A DNA stretch of 64,000 bases. Source: Candidatus Lachnocurva vaginae. Its GTDB lineage: Bacteria; Bacillota; Clostridia; Lachnospirales; Lachnospiraceae. The notes below the pieces were generated by a model, which was not told the origin of the DNA, did not search any database, and saw only the letters and a program-made list of their open reading frames with translations. Positions within the stretch are counted from its first letter, which is position 1; every line of letters begins with the position of its first letter. Below are positions 56,895-64,000 of this stretch, piece by piece. The translations under genes were made by a program, and so were the position numbers. The stretch lies in NCBI GenBank assembly GCA_011082265.1, contig CP049781.1, forward strand, positions 558,001-622,000, read 5' to 3'.

Positions 56895-58796
56895 ATGAAT
56901 AAAGAACAAAAAATAGATTTAGCAAAGATTATTATAACGATAATTTTTTCACTTTTAATTTCCTTGTCAAATATATCTAATAGTAATTTAAAGTTTTTAT
57001 TATATCTTATTCCATATTTTATAATAGGATATGATGTTTTAAAAAAGGCTATAAAAGGGATAATTAATTTACAGCCTTTTGATGAAAATCTTCTTATGAT
57101 GGTTGCAACAATAGGAGCAATCGTACTTTCTTACATAAAAAAAGAAGACTATCTTGAAGCTATTGCCGTTATGCTTTTTTATAATATAGGTGAACTGTTT
57201 CAGGACTATGCTGTAAATAAAAGTAGAGATAATATTCTTAATTTAATTGATATATGCCCCGAGTATGCAACTATAGAAAATGAAAAGGGAGAGCTTATAA
57301 AAGTAAATCCGAATGAACTAAAAATAGGAAGCATAATATATGTATCTCCGGGAGAGAAGGTTGCAATTGATGGAGTAGTTTTAAATGGAAAATCATCGCT
57401 AAATATGTCATCTCTTACAGGTGAATCAGTTCCTTATCCTATAAAAGAAGGTGATGAAGCTTTAAGTGGAAGTATTAATATAAATGGAGTTTTAAAAATT
57501 AAAACGACTAAGGCATTTTCGGATTCCACTGCATATAAGATTCTTGAGCTTATAGAGGATGCAGGAGAAAAAAAGGCAAAGGCAGAACTTTTTATAACAA
57601 AATTTTCAAGGATTTATACGCCTATAGTAGTAACATTCGCTCTTGTAGTGGCATTTTTAGTCCCATCGATTATATATTTATATTCTAAAGAGCTTACATT
57701 TAATACATGGGTCTACAGAGCTCTTACATTCCTCGTAATAAGCTGCCCATGTGCACTTATGGTAAGTGTCCCGCTTTCATTTTTTGCAGGAATTGGAAGT
57801 ATAAGTAAAAATGGCGTTTTAGTAAAAGGATCCAATTATCTTGAAAAATTATCTGAAGTTAAGACAGTTGTATTTGATAAAACCGGAACTCTTACGAAGG
57901 GATTATTTTTAGTTTCGTCTGTTCACTCAGATAATGAAGCGGAGCAAAGAATCCTTCATATGGCGTCTCACGGAGAAAGATATTCAACTCATCCTATAGC
58001 AGTTGCCTTAAAGAAGGCGTTTCAAAGCGATAATGACGGATGTGAAGTAAAAAGTATCGAAGAAATTCCCGGGAAAGGGATAAAAGCAATAATAAATGAT
58101 AAAACTGTATATCTTGGAAATAAGGAACTTATGAATGACATAGGACTCTCCATAAAAGAGTGTAACGATGATGACGGAACTATAGTTCATCTCGCAATAG
58201 ATAAGGAATATTCCGGTCATATATTGGTATCAGATGTGCTTAAAGAAACAAGTAAAGCTTCTGTAAGAGCTTTAAAGGAAGCGGGAGTTAAGAGAATTAT
58301 AGTCTTAACAGGCGATAACAAAAGAACTGCGGAAATTATCACAAAAGAACTCGGAATAACAGAATTTATAAGTAATCTTTTACCAAATGAAAAGGTTAAA
58401 AACTTTGAAAAGATATTAAATGAAAAGGAAAATAAGAATGATGCAGTAGCATTTGTCGGAGATGGAATAAATGATGCACCGGTTCTTACAAGATCAGATG
58501 TTGGAATTGCTATGGGAGCAATGGGAAGCGATGCAGCTATTGAAGCAGCAGACGTTGTACTTATGGATGATGACCCTTTAAAAATATCATACGCAATACA
58601 TGTTGCAAAGAAATGTCTAAAAATCGTAAAAGAAAATATTTGGTGTTCAATCGGAGTAAAGATTCTTGTGCTTCTACTTGGAACTATAGGAATTGCAAAT
58701 ATGTGGGCGGCTGTCTTTGCAGATGTAGGAGTTATGGTTATAGCTGTATTGAATTCTATAAGATGTCTTACAGCATCTAAAAAATATATGGACTGA
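56895..58796 (+). CDS. P1B-type heavy-metal ATPase (Zn/Cd/Pb type), no N-terminal metal domain
   Basis: 633 residues. The membrane CPC motif in SCPCALMVSVPLSFFAGIG, the phosphorylated Asp in VFDKTGTLT, SHGERYSTHPIAVALK (HP motif), LTGDNKRTA and GDGINDAPVLTRSDVGIAMG mark a CPx ATPase. LTGESVP is the actuator loop. The wording around the CPC and C-terminal VKILVLLLGTIGIANMWAAVFADVGVMVIAVLNS fits the Zn/Cd exporter group (CadA/ZntA). The HMA or His-rich N-terminal metal-binding domain usual in that group is absent: membrane segments begin at residue 8. Expressed opposite the ArsR gene. Confidence 0.93.
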   Translation: MNKEQKIDLAKIIITIIFSLLISLSNISNSNLKFLLYLIPYFIIGYDVLKKAIKGIINLQPFDENLLMMVATIGAIVLSYIKKEDYLEAIAVMLFYNIGELFQDYAVNKSRDNILNLIDICPEYATIENEKGELIKVNPNELKIGSIIYVSPGEKVAIDGVVLNGKSSLNMSSLTGESVPYPIKEGDEALSGSININGVLKIKTTKAFSDSTAYKILELIEDAGEKKAKAELFITKFSRIYTPIVVTFALVVAFLVPSIIYLYSKELTFNTWVYRALTFLVISCPCALMVSVPLSFFAGIGSISKNGVLVKGSNYLEKLSEVKTVVFDKTGTLTKGLFLVSSVHSDNEAEQRILHMASHGERYSTHPIAVALKKAFQSDNDGCEVKSIEEIPGKGIKAIINDKTVYLGNKELMNDIGLSIKECNDDDGTIVHLAIDKEYSGHILVSDVLKETSKASVRALKEAGVKRIIVLTGDNKRTAEIITKELGITEFISNLLPNEKVKNFEKILNEKENKNDAVAFVGDGINDAPVLTRSDVGIAMGAMGSDAAIEAADVVLMDDDPLKISYAIHVAKKCLKIVKENIWCSIGVKILVLLLGTIGIANMWAAVFADVGVMVIAVLNSIRCLTASKKYMD

Positions 58797-58808
58797 GATT
58801 AATACATT

Positions 58809-59288
58809 TTATTTATGATATGGTTCATTTTTAATGATTTTATACGAGCGATAAATCTGCTCTAAAAGAATTACTCTCATAAGCTGATGTGGAAATGTAA
58901 ACTTTGAAAAGCTAAGCTTCATATCAGCTTTTTTTATAACATTTTCGGATAAGCCTATGGATCCGCCTATTATAAATGTTATAGAACTGTATCCTTTTAT
59001 TCCTAAAGACTCTATTTCTTTTGAAAATTCTATAGAAGAAAAAGATTTACCATCAATCGTTAAAGCTATTATATATGAGCTTTCATTTAAAATTTTAAGA
59101 ATTTTTTCTCCCTCTTTAGCTTTTATTGTATTTTCTAAATTAATGCTTGCATTTTCAACAGTCTTTTCGTCAGAAACTTCAATAATTTTTATTTTGCAAT
59201 ATTTTGAGAGTCTTTTTTTGTATTCAGCTATTGCATCTACATAAAATTTCTCTTTAATTTTTCCTACACAAAGAATTTCTATATTCAT
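58809..59288 (-). CDS. rlmH: 23S rRNA (pseudouridine1915-N3)-methyltransferase
   Basis: 159 residues. MNIEILCVGKIKEKFYVDAIAEYKKRLSKY, then the trefoil-knot SAM site SSITFIIGGSIGLSENVIKKADMKLSFSKFTFPHQLMRVILLEQIYRSYKI and the closing NEPYHK are diagnostic of RlmH/SPOUT. It methylates Psi1915 of 23S rRNA. Normal length, convergent with the metal ATPase. Confidence 0.97.
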   Translation of the reverse strand: MNIEILCVGKIKEKFYVDAIAEYKKRLSKYCKIKIIEVSDEKTVENASINLENTIKAKEGEKILKILNESSYIIALTIDGKSFSSIEFSKEIESLGIKGYSSITFIIGGSIGLSENVIKKADMKLSFSKFTFPHQLMRVILLEQIYRSYKIIKNEPYHK

Positions 59289-59383
59289 TCAACGTCTCCA
59301 AGATAAATAAAAAAGTGAGATAAATGCAAGAATGCCAAATAAAAAAGGAAAAATCAAGAATTTCATAATAAAATTTACATAAA

Positions 59384-59401
59384 CCTTAAGAAATCTTAAG
59401 G
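59384..59401 (+). promoter_or_regulatory. Inverted repeat upstream of Dlt-like operon
   Basis: CCTTAAG and CTTAAGG are perfect arms 4 bases apart, 72 bases before the first gene of the operon. Operator or small hairpin; a clear -35/-10 pair could not be fixed. Confidence 0.45.
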
Positions 59402-59473
59402 CTATCTAAAGAGGCGATTAAGTCTTGCGTATTACAATGATAATACATAGAAAAGGATATTGAGGAATTAAAA

Positions 59474-61075
59474 ATGGCTTACAACACAAATACTTACTTC
59501 GTTTTTTTCATGCCGGCGGTTATGATTTTTTATCAGCTTACCCCGAAAAAATACCGTTATATAACACTTCTTTTAGCAAGTATGGTATTTTTCCTTCTGA
59601 TAAGTAAATATTTAATAGCATGGACAATACTTACAACGGCAATTACTTATTTTGGCGGAATTTTGATAGATAAATATTTAAAATTATCTAAATCAAAAGT
59701 AAATGACAAAGGCGAAGCATTATCTTCGGATGAAAAAAAAGTATTAAAGAAAAAGTTTAAGAAAAAAGCTAAGAATGTTACAACGATAGCAGTGCTTTTA
59801 GTATTTTTCATTTTGGCAGGACTTAAATATACACAGTTTACGATAGACACCATATATTACATCATAAATGGAAAAACTAATGCAAGCATTTTACCATTTG
59901 CAAAAATTTTGCTCCCTATAGGTATTTCTTTTTACACATTACAGGCAATTGGATATTTGCTTGATATTTATTGGAAAAGAATCGAAGCAGAACATAACTT
60001 TTTACATGTAGCATTATTTATGTTCTTCTTTCCGACACTTATGGAAGGCCCAATATTAAGATGGGAAGACATAAAAGATCAGATGTTTTTAGGGGAAGCA
60101 ATAACCGGAGAAAGCTTTATTCAAGGTGCTGTACGTATTGTGTTTGGACTTTTTAAGAGAATGATTATATCCGATAGACTTAATATGATGATTATTTTCT
60201 TATATAAAGATAAAGCGTCATTCCAAGGACTTATGATTGTTACGATAGCGGTAGTTACTACAATTCAGCTATATATGGAATTTTCGGGAACTATAGATAT
60301 TGTAATCGGTTCTGCAAGAATTTTTAACATTGTTTTGCCGGAAAATTTCAGACAACCTTTTATGTCGAGAAGTGCAGCAGAATTTTGGAGAAGATGGCAT
60401 ATAACACTAGGTGTTTGGCTTAAGAATTATGTTTTTTATCCGGCATCGACTTCAAAGATGATGAAGCAGTGGGGAAAATTTGGAAGAAAGCATTGCGGAA
60501 AATATATAACTATGATGGTTACATCATTTATAGCACTTTTCCCGGTATGGCTTATAAATGGACTTTGGCATGGACCTAAGTGGCCTTATATCATATATGG
60601 AATGTATTATTTAGTAATTCTCATGCTTGAAATTGGTCTTGAGCCTGTAGCACTTAAGGTGTATGAGAAGCTTCATCTGGATAAAGATGGGATTATTGTA
60701 AGACACTTTCAGATGTATAGAACATGGCTAATTATCTTTTTAGGAGAAATGCTTTTTAGAGCAAATACGCTTGAACAGTTTTGCCGCTTTATGAAGAATA
60801 TGTTTGAAAAACCTTGGGACGGAGGATTTTTCGCAGGAAGGATTATAGAAGTAGGACTTGATGCGGGAGATGTAATAGTTGCAACTATTGGAACGATAAT
60901 AATTTTTATTATTGATTGGAAGCTTGAAAAGGATCCGGAGTTACTTACAAGAATCCCGTCACTTCCAATTGTAAAGAGATGGAGCTTATATTATTTAGTA
61001 ATATTTACACTTATTATTTTTGGAGCTTATGGAGCAGGGTATCAACCTGCAGACTTGATTTATGCAGGATTTTAA
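59474..61075 (+). CDS. MBOAT O-acyltransferase, DltB/AlgI-like
   Basis: 533 residues with about 11 membrane segments. ILLPIGISFYTLQAIGYLLDIYWKR, FFPTLMEGPILRWED, LYMEFSGTIDIVIGSARIF, RSAAEFWRRWHITLGVWLKNYVFYP and the catalytic His366 in INGLWHGPKWPYIIYG are MBOAT hallmarks. A cytoplasmic Lys-rich loop lies at about residues 75-100. DltB moves D-alanyl groups from the carrier protein DltC to teichoic acids. Here a DltD-like protein and an AMP-forming ligase follow, so the role is in exporting an aminoacyl or acyl group to an envelope polymer, but the group need not be D-Ala. Confidence 0.88.
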   Translation: MAYNTNTYFVFFMPAVMIFYQLTPKKYRYITLLLASMVFFLLISKYLIAWTILTTAITYFGGILIDKYLKLSKSKVNDKGEALSSDEKKVLKKKFKKKAKNVTTIAVLLVFFILAGLKYTQFTIDTIYYIINGKTNASILPFAKILLPIGISFYTLQAIGYLLDIYWKRIEAEHNFLHVALFMFFFPTLMEGPILRWEDIKDQMFLGEAITGESFIQGAVRIVFGLFKRMIISDRLNMMIIFLYKDKASFQGLMIVTIAVVTTIQLYMEFSGTIDIVIGSARIFNIVLPENFRQPFMSRSAAEFWRRWHITLGVWLKNYVFYPASTSKMMKQWGKFGRKHCGKYITMMVTSFIALFPVWLINGLWHGPKWPYIIYGMYYLVILMLEIGLEPVALKVYEKLHLDKDGIIVRHFQMYRTWLIIFLGEMLFRANTLEQFCRFMKNMFEKPWDGGFFAGRIIEVGLDAGDVIVATIGTIIIFIIDWKLEKDPELLTRIPSLPIVKRWSLYYLVIFTLIIFGAYGAGYQPADLIYAGF

Positions 61076-61152
61076 TAAAAAATTTTAATTTATTAATTTT
61101 TTCTTAGTGTGCTTTCCTTTTAGAAAGGATAGAAAAAGCTTAGGAGATTATT

Positions 61153-62148
61153 ATGAAAAAGTATTTAAAAAATATTTTATTTCTAACAATTTTAGCAGCG
61201 TCGGTTATCATTCCGGGATTTTTCATGACATCTAAATTTATGACAAAATATCATCTTGCCAACGGGAAAGGTGCTGTTTCAGAAAAGCTTGCAGTAGAGC
61301 AAAAAGATACTATAGATGTTATAGTTGCTGGAGACAGTGAAAGCTATACGACGATTTCACCTATGCAAATATGGAAAAAGTACGGATATACAGTATATGC
61401 TGCAGGACAACCGGGAGCTAAGCTTACAGAGACAAAATATATTTTGTCTAGAGCATTTAAGACACAGTCCCCTAAAGTTGTCATGCTTGAAACTAACAGC
61501 TTATACAGATGTCAGAATACACAAAGTGAAGTATCAACTAAAACATCTGAGTTTTTATATAAACATTTACCGCTTTTAAGACTTCACAGTGCTTGGAAAT
61601 CTCCTTTAATGGAACTTCGAGGCAAAACATATAAAGGATTTTTAGTTTCAGGAAAAGTAAGACCATATAAAGGCAAAACCAATTATATGAAGAAGACTGA
61701 TGAAGTTGCATATATTGATGAAAACAATATTAACACTTTACGAGAAATTAAAGATCTCTGCTTAAAAAATGGTGCAAAGCTTATGCTTTATTCTGCACCG
61801 TCTCCTAAGAATTACAATTATAAGAAACATAATGCAATTGTAAAGCTTGCAAAGGAAGAAAATCTTACATACTTGGATATGAATATGCATGTCAAAGAAA
61901 TGGGTATCAATTGGAAAACAGATACAAGAGATAAAGGTGACCACTTAAACTATTCAGGAGCAATAAAGAGTACGAAATTTATCGGAAAATATATGAATAA
62001 AAAATTTGAGATTCCTGATAGAAGAAATACACAGGTTGCATTTCAGTGGGACAAGCTTCATAAAAAATATGCACATAGTGGAAAACGTGCACTTAAAAGA
62101 ACTGATCGTAAAGTAAAGCTTTTGCTTTTAAAAAGAAAAATGAATTAA
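61153..62148 (+). CDS. DltD-like membrane-anchored SGNH protein
   Basis: 331 residues. An N-terminal membrane anchor (FLTILAASVIIPGFFM) is followed by an extracellular SGNH-type fold. The nucleophile block is VIVAGDSESYTTISP with Ser62, then AGQPGAKLTETKYILS and VVMLETNSLYR. The C-terminal catalytic pair is in RDKGDHLNYSGA (Asp263, His264). DltD proteins work with DltB at the outer membrane face in D-alanylation. This one is somewhat shorter than typical DltD (about 400). It lies 77 bases after the MBOAT gene; a hairpin CTTTCC/GGAAAG-like at about 61111 stands between. Confidence 0.8.
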   Translation: MKKYLKNILFLTILAASVIIPGFFMTSKFMTKYHLANGKGAVSEKLAVEQKDTIDVIVAGDSESYTTISPMQIWKKYGYTVYAAGQPGAKLTETKYILSRAFKTQSPKVVMLETNSLYRCQNTQSEVSTKTSEFLYKHLPLLRLHSAWKSPLMELRGKTYKGFLVSGKVRPYKGKTNYMKKTDEVAYIDENNINTLREIKDLCLKNGAKLMLYSAPSPKNYNYKKHNAIVKLAKEENLTYLDMNMHVKEMGINWKTDTRDKGDHLNYSGAIKSTKFIGKYMNKKFEIPDRRNTQVAFQWDKLHKKYAHSGKRALKRTDRKVKLLLLKRKMN

Positions 62149-62162
62149 TTAGAAAGTATATT

Positions 62163-63704
62163 ATGAATAACGATATCAACTCAATTTTAGACATATTTGA
62201 AGAAACTGTAAATAAATGTGGAGATAGAATTGCTGTAGTAGAGCCGAATTCTTCAATAAATTATGAGGATTTTTTAAGCAAGGTGAAGCTTGCAGGAAGT
62301 CAAATTTTAAAGAAGATAAGTAAAGATATAAAAGAAGAAGAGGTAGGTTATCCTATAGCAATTCTTGCAGATAAAGGCATAGATAACCTTTCTGCAATGC
62401 TTGGAAGTGTATATGCAGGAGGATTTTATGTGAGTGTAAATCCTGAGCAGCCGCTTGATAGAATTAAAAAGATTCTTTCAGTTCTTTCCCCGAAGCTTTT
62501 TATTGTAGAAGAAAAATACATGGAAAGAGTAGCTACGCTTCAGAATGAAGTTAGAATGTGTACTTTAGAAGAAATATATTCTGATAAGGAAGTAAATGAG
62601 GATAGTCTTTTTTCTAAGAGAAAGTATATAAAAAGAGATAATCCTTTATATGGAATATTTACATCGGGATCAACAGGAGTTCCAAAGTGTGTACTTGTTC
62701 CGGAAGGAGCAGTAATTGATTTTATATCGCATTTTACAAAGACTTTTTCATTTACAAAAGAAGATATAATAGGAAATCAAGCACCTTTTGATTTCGATGT
62801 TTCTATAAAGGATATCTTTTCAGCTTTATTTACCGGTGCATCGCTTGTACTTATACCGAGAGAATATTTTTCAACACCAGCAGTTCTTATAGATTATTTG
62901 ATTGATAATAAAGTCACAAATCTTACATGGGCGGTTTCAGCATTATGTATAATATCGGGACTTAAAGGATTTTCCTATAAAGTTCCTAAAGATATTAAGA
63001 GAGTTATGTTTAGTGGCGAGGTTATGCCTATTAAGCAGCTTAATATTTGGCGAGAAAATATTCCGAATGCTAAGTATGTTAATCTATATGGACCTTCTGA
63101 AATTACATGTAACTGTAATTACTACGTAATAGATAGGGAGTTTGAAAAAGGTGAAAGACTTCCATTAGGAAAAGTGTTTGACGGAAGAAAGGTTCTTCTT
63201 TTAGATGAAAATGACAATATAATTAAAGAAGAAGGAAAAACCGGAGAAATATGTGTTTTAGGAGAATCAATCGCCATAGGATATTATAATAACGAAGAAG
63301 AAACAAAGAAGCATTTTGTGGAGTATACTTATGAGGGTAAGAAACAGAGAATGTACAAAACAGGAGATGTTGCAATTTATGAAAATGGCGAAATGTACTT
63401 CTCCGGAAGAAAAGATTTTCAAATCAAGCACATGGGACACAGGATTGAGCTTGAAGAGATTGAAAGAGGAATTGATAAAATAGATAGAGTTTATAGAAGT
63501 ATCTGCACTTATGATGAAAAGAGAAGCAGAATTACTGCTTATTATAGAGGCGACATAGATAAGAAAGACTTACATATATTTTTAAAAGAAAAACTTCCGC
63601 TTTATATGGTGCCAAATAAATTTGTACACATAAAAGAATTTATACTTAATAAAAATGGTAAGATAGACAGAAAACAATTATTGAATTTAGAGGTAGTAGA
63701 GTGA
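62163..63704 (+). CDS. AMP-forming amino-acid ligase, DltA-like
   Basis: 513 residues. Adenylation core motifs: A3 YGIFTSGSTGVPK, A4 APFDFDVSIKDI with the alpha-amino-binding Asp, A5 NLYGPSEITCNC, A7 YKTGDVAIYENGEMYFSGRKDFQIKHMGHRIELEE at its start, and A10 NKNGKIDRK with catalytic Lys. This is the DltA/NRPS branch that activates an amino acid and loads it onto a carrier protein. It starts 14 bases after the DltD-like gene and overlaps the next gene by 4 bases. The substrate is not known; a carrier (DltC-like) was not found within the window and may lie beyond the right edge. Confidence 0.9.
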   Translation: MNNDINSILDIFEETVNKCGDRIAVVEPNSSINYEDFLSKVKLAGSQILKKISKDIKEEEVGYPIAILADKGIDNLSAMLGSVYAGGFYVSVNPEQPLDRIKKILSVLSPKLFIVEEKYMERVATLQNEVRMCTLEEIYSDKEVNEDSLFSKRKYIKRDNPLYGIFTSGSTGVPKCVLVPEGAVIDFISHFTKTFSFTKEDIIGNQAPFDFDVSIKDIFSALFTGASLVLIPREYFSTPAVLIDYLIDNKVTNLTWAVSALCIISGLKGFSYKVPKDIKRVMFSGEVMPIKQLNIWRENIPNAKYVNLYGPSEITCNCNYYVIDREFEKGERLPLGKVFDGRKVLLLDENDNIIKEEGKTGEICVLGESIAIGYYNNEEETKKHFVEYTYEGKKQRMYKTGDVAIYENGEMYFSGRKDFQIKHMGHRIELEEIERGIDKIDRVYRSICTYDEKRSRITAYYRGDIDKKDLHIFLKEKLPLYMVPNKFVHIKEFILNKNGKIDRKQLLNLEVVE

Positions 63705-64000
63705 GTATATTAAGAGATTCAGTTATTAAGCATGCAGTAGAAAAATATGGTTCACCGCTTTATATTTTTGATACTGACGCATTTAAAAACCAATTTGAAT
63801 ATTTAAAAAGAACTTTAGGCAAAGATGTAAAAGTAAATTATTGTATGAAAACTAATCCTTTCCTCACAGAGTATTCAGTGCCTTATACAGATAGGATAGA
63901 GGTATGTTCTTTCGGAGAATTTTTGATCTGTAAAGAAAGAAAGATAGATCCTAAAAAGCTTCTTATTTCAGGCGTTCTAAAAAAAGAAGAAGATGTAGAG
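63701..64000 (+). CDS. Fold-III PLP decarboxylase-like protein (3' partial)
   Basis: Starts at GTG 63701 overlapping the ligase stop (GTGA) and runs off the window. 100 residues are visible: AVEKYGSPLYIFDTDAFKNQ, the PLP-binding Lys in VNYCMKTNPFLTEY, VCSFGEFLICKERK and LLISGVLKKEEDVE. This is the N-terminal TIM-barrel pattern of diaminopimelate/ornithine decarboxylases (group IV, fold type III). Coupled translation with a DltA-like ligase makes a biosynthetic lysA unlikely. It may prepare the amino acid or amine that the ligase activates. The C-terminal half is needed to tell decarboxylase from racemase. Confidence 0.85.
   Translation, partial: MSILRDSVIKHAVEKYGSPLYIFDTDAFKNQFEYLKRTLGKDVKVNYCMKTNPFLTEYSVPYTDRIEVCSFGEFLICKERKIDPKKLLISGVLKKEEDVE

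Overview
The window is AT-rich DNA of a low-GC Gram-positive anaerobe (Bacillota; Clostridia or Tissierellia-like). This is judged from strong AGGAGG-type ribosome sites, AGA-rich codon use, an ArsR/P1B-ATPase pair, a Dlt-like teichoic-acid-type locus and a D-aspartate cross-bridge gene pair. No species can be named from the sequence alone.

Region 1 (1 to about 31.5 kb) is the right-hand part of a siphovirus-type prophage, cut at the left edge inside an antirepressor gene. The order is: antirepressor, DUF4406, primase-helicase, VRR-NUC nuclease, SNF2-type helicase, DUF1492/ArpU-like late regulator, a duplicated block of 10-bp-phased ATGTCA boxes, HNH nuclease, a GC-rich cos-like island and small terminase. 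Then comes a DNA-modification block (a short SAM synthetase, a ParB-methylase and a cytosine-5 methylase), small phage genes behind a recurring promoter, large terminase, HK97-type portal/protease/capsid, connectors, tail tube, tail chaperones with a -1 frameshift site, tape measure, a tail protein with four InlB-like repeats, and a tail protein with an alpha/alpha-toroid domain. Holin, GH25 endolysin and a two-small-gene plus two-serine-recombinase cassette close the element.

Region 2 (31.5-40.75 kb) is an accessory junkyard. A strong promoter runs into a (GACA)10 microsatellite and terminators. A large surface protein follows, then a 21-bp minisatellite fused to a 5'-truncated N6-adenine methylase with a PD-(D/E)xK partner. 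The rest is remnants: IS256-type transposase, MobC with an oriT-like dyad but no relaxase, RhuM, and pieces of a serine recombinase, an AlbA_2-type ATPase and HsdM.

Region 3 (40.75-64 kb) is chromosome: a fused AroD-AroK enzyme, tRNA-Arg(CCG), an SH3-domain membrane protein, RluF and LigA. Next are aspartate racemase plus D-aspartate ligase (a peptidoglycan D-Asp bridge module), PutP, a MocR regulator diverging from an aldehyde dehydrogenase, an amino-acid permease, Dtd, ArsR with a metal ATPase, and RlmH. The window ends in an incomplete Dlt-like operon: MBOAT, DltD-like SGNH protein, AMP-forming amino-acid ligase and a fold-III PLP decarboxylase-like gene. This last locus, the prophage tail/modification modules and the repeat-bearing junk region are the parts most worth follow-up.
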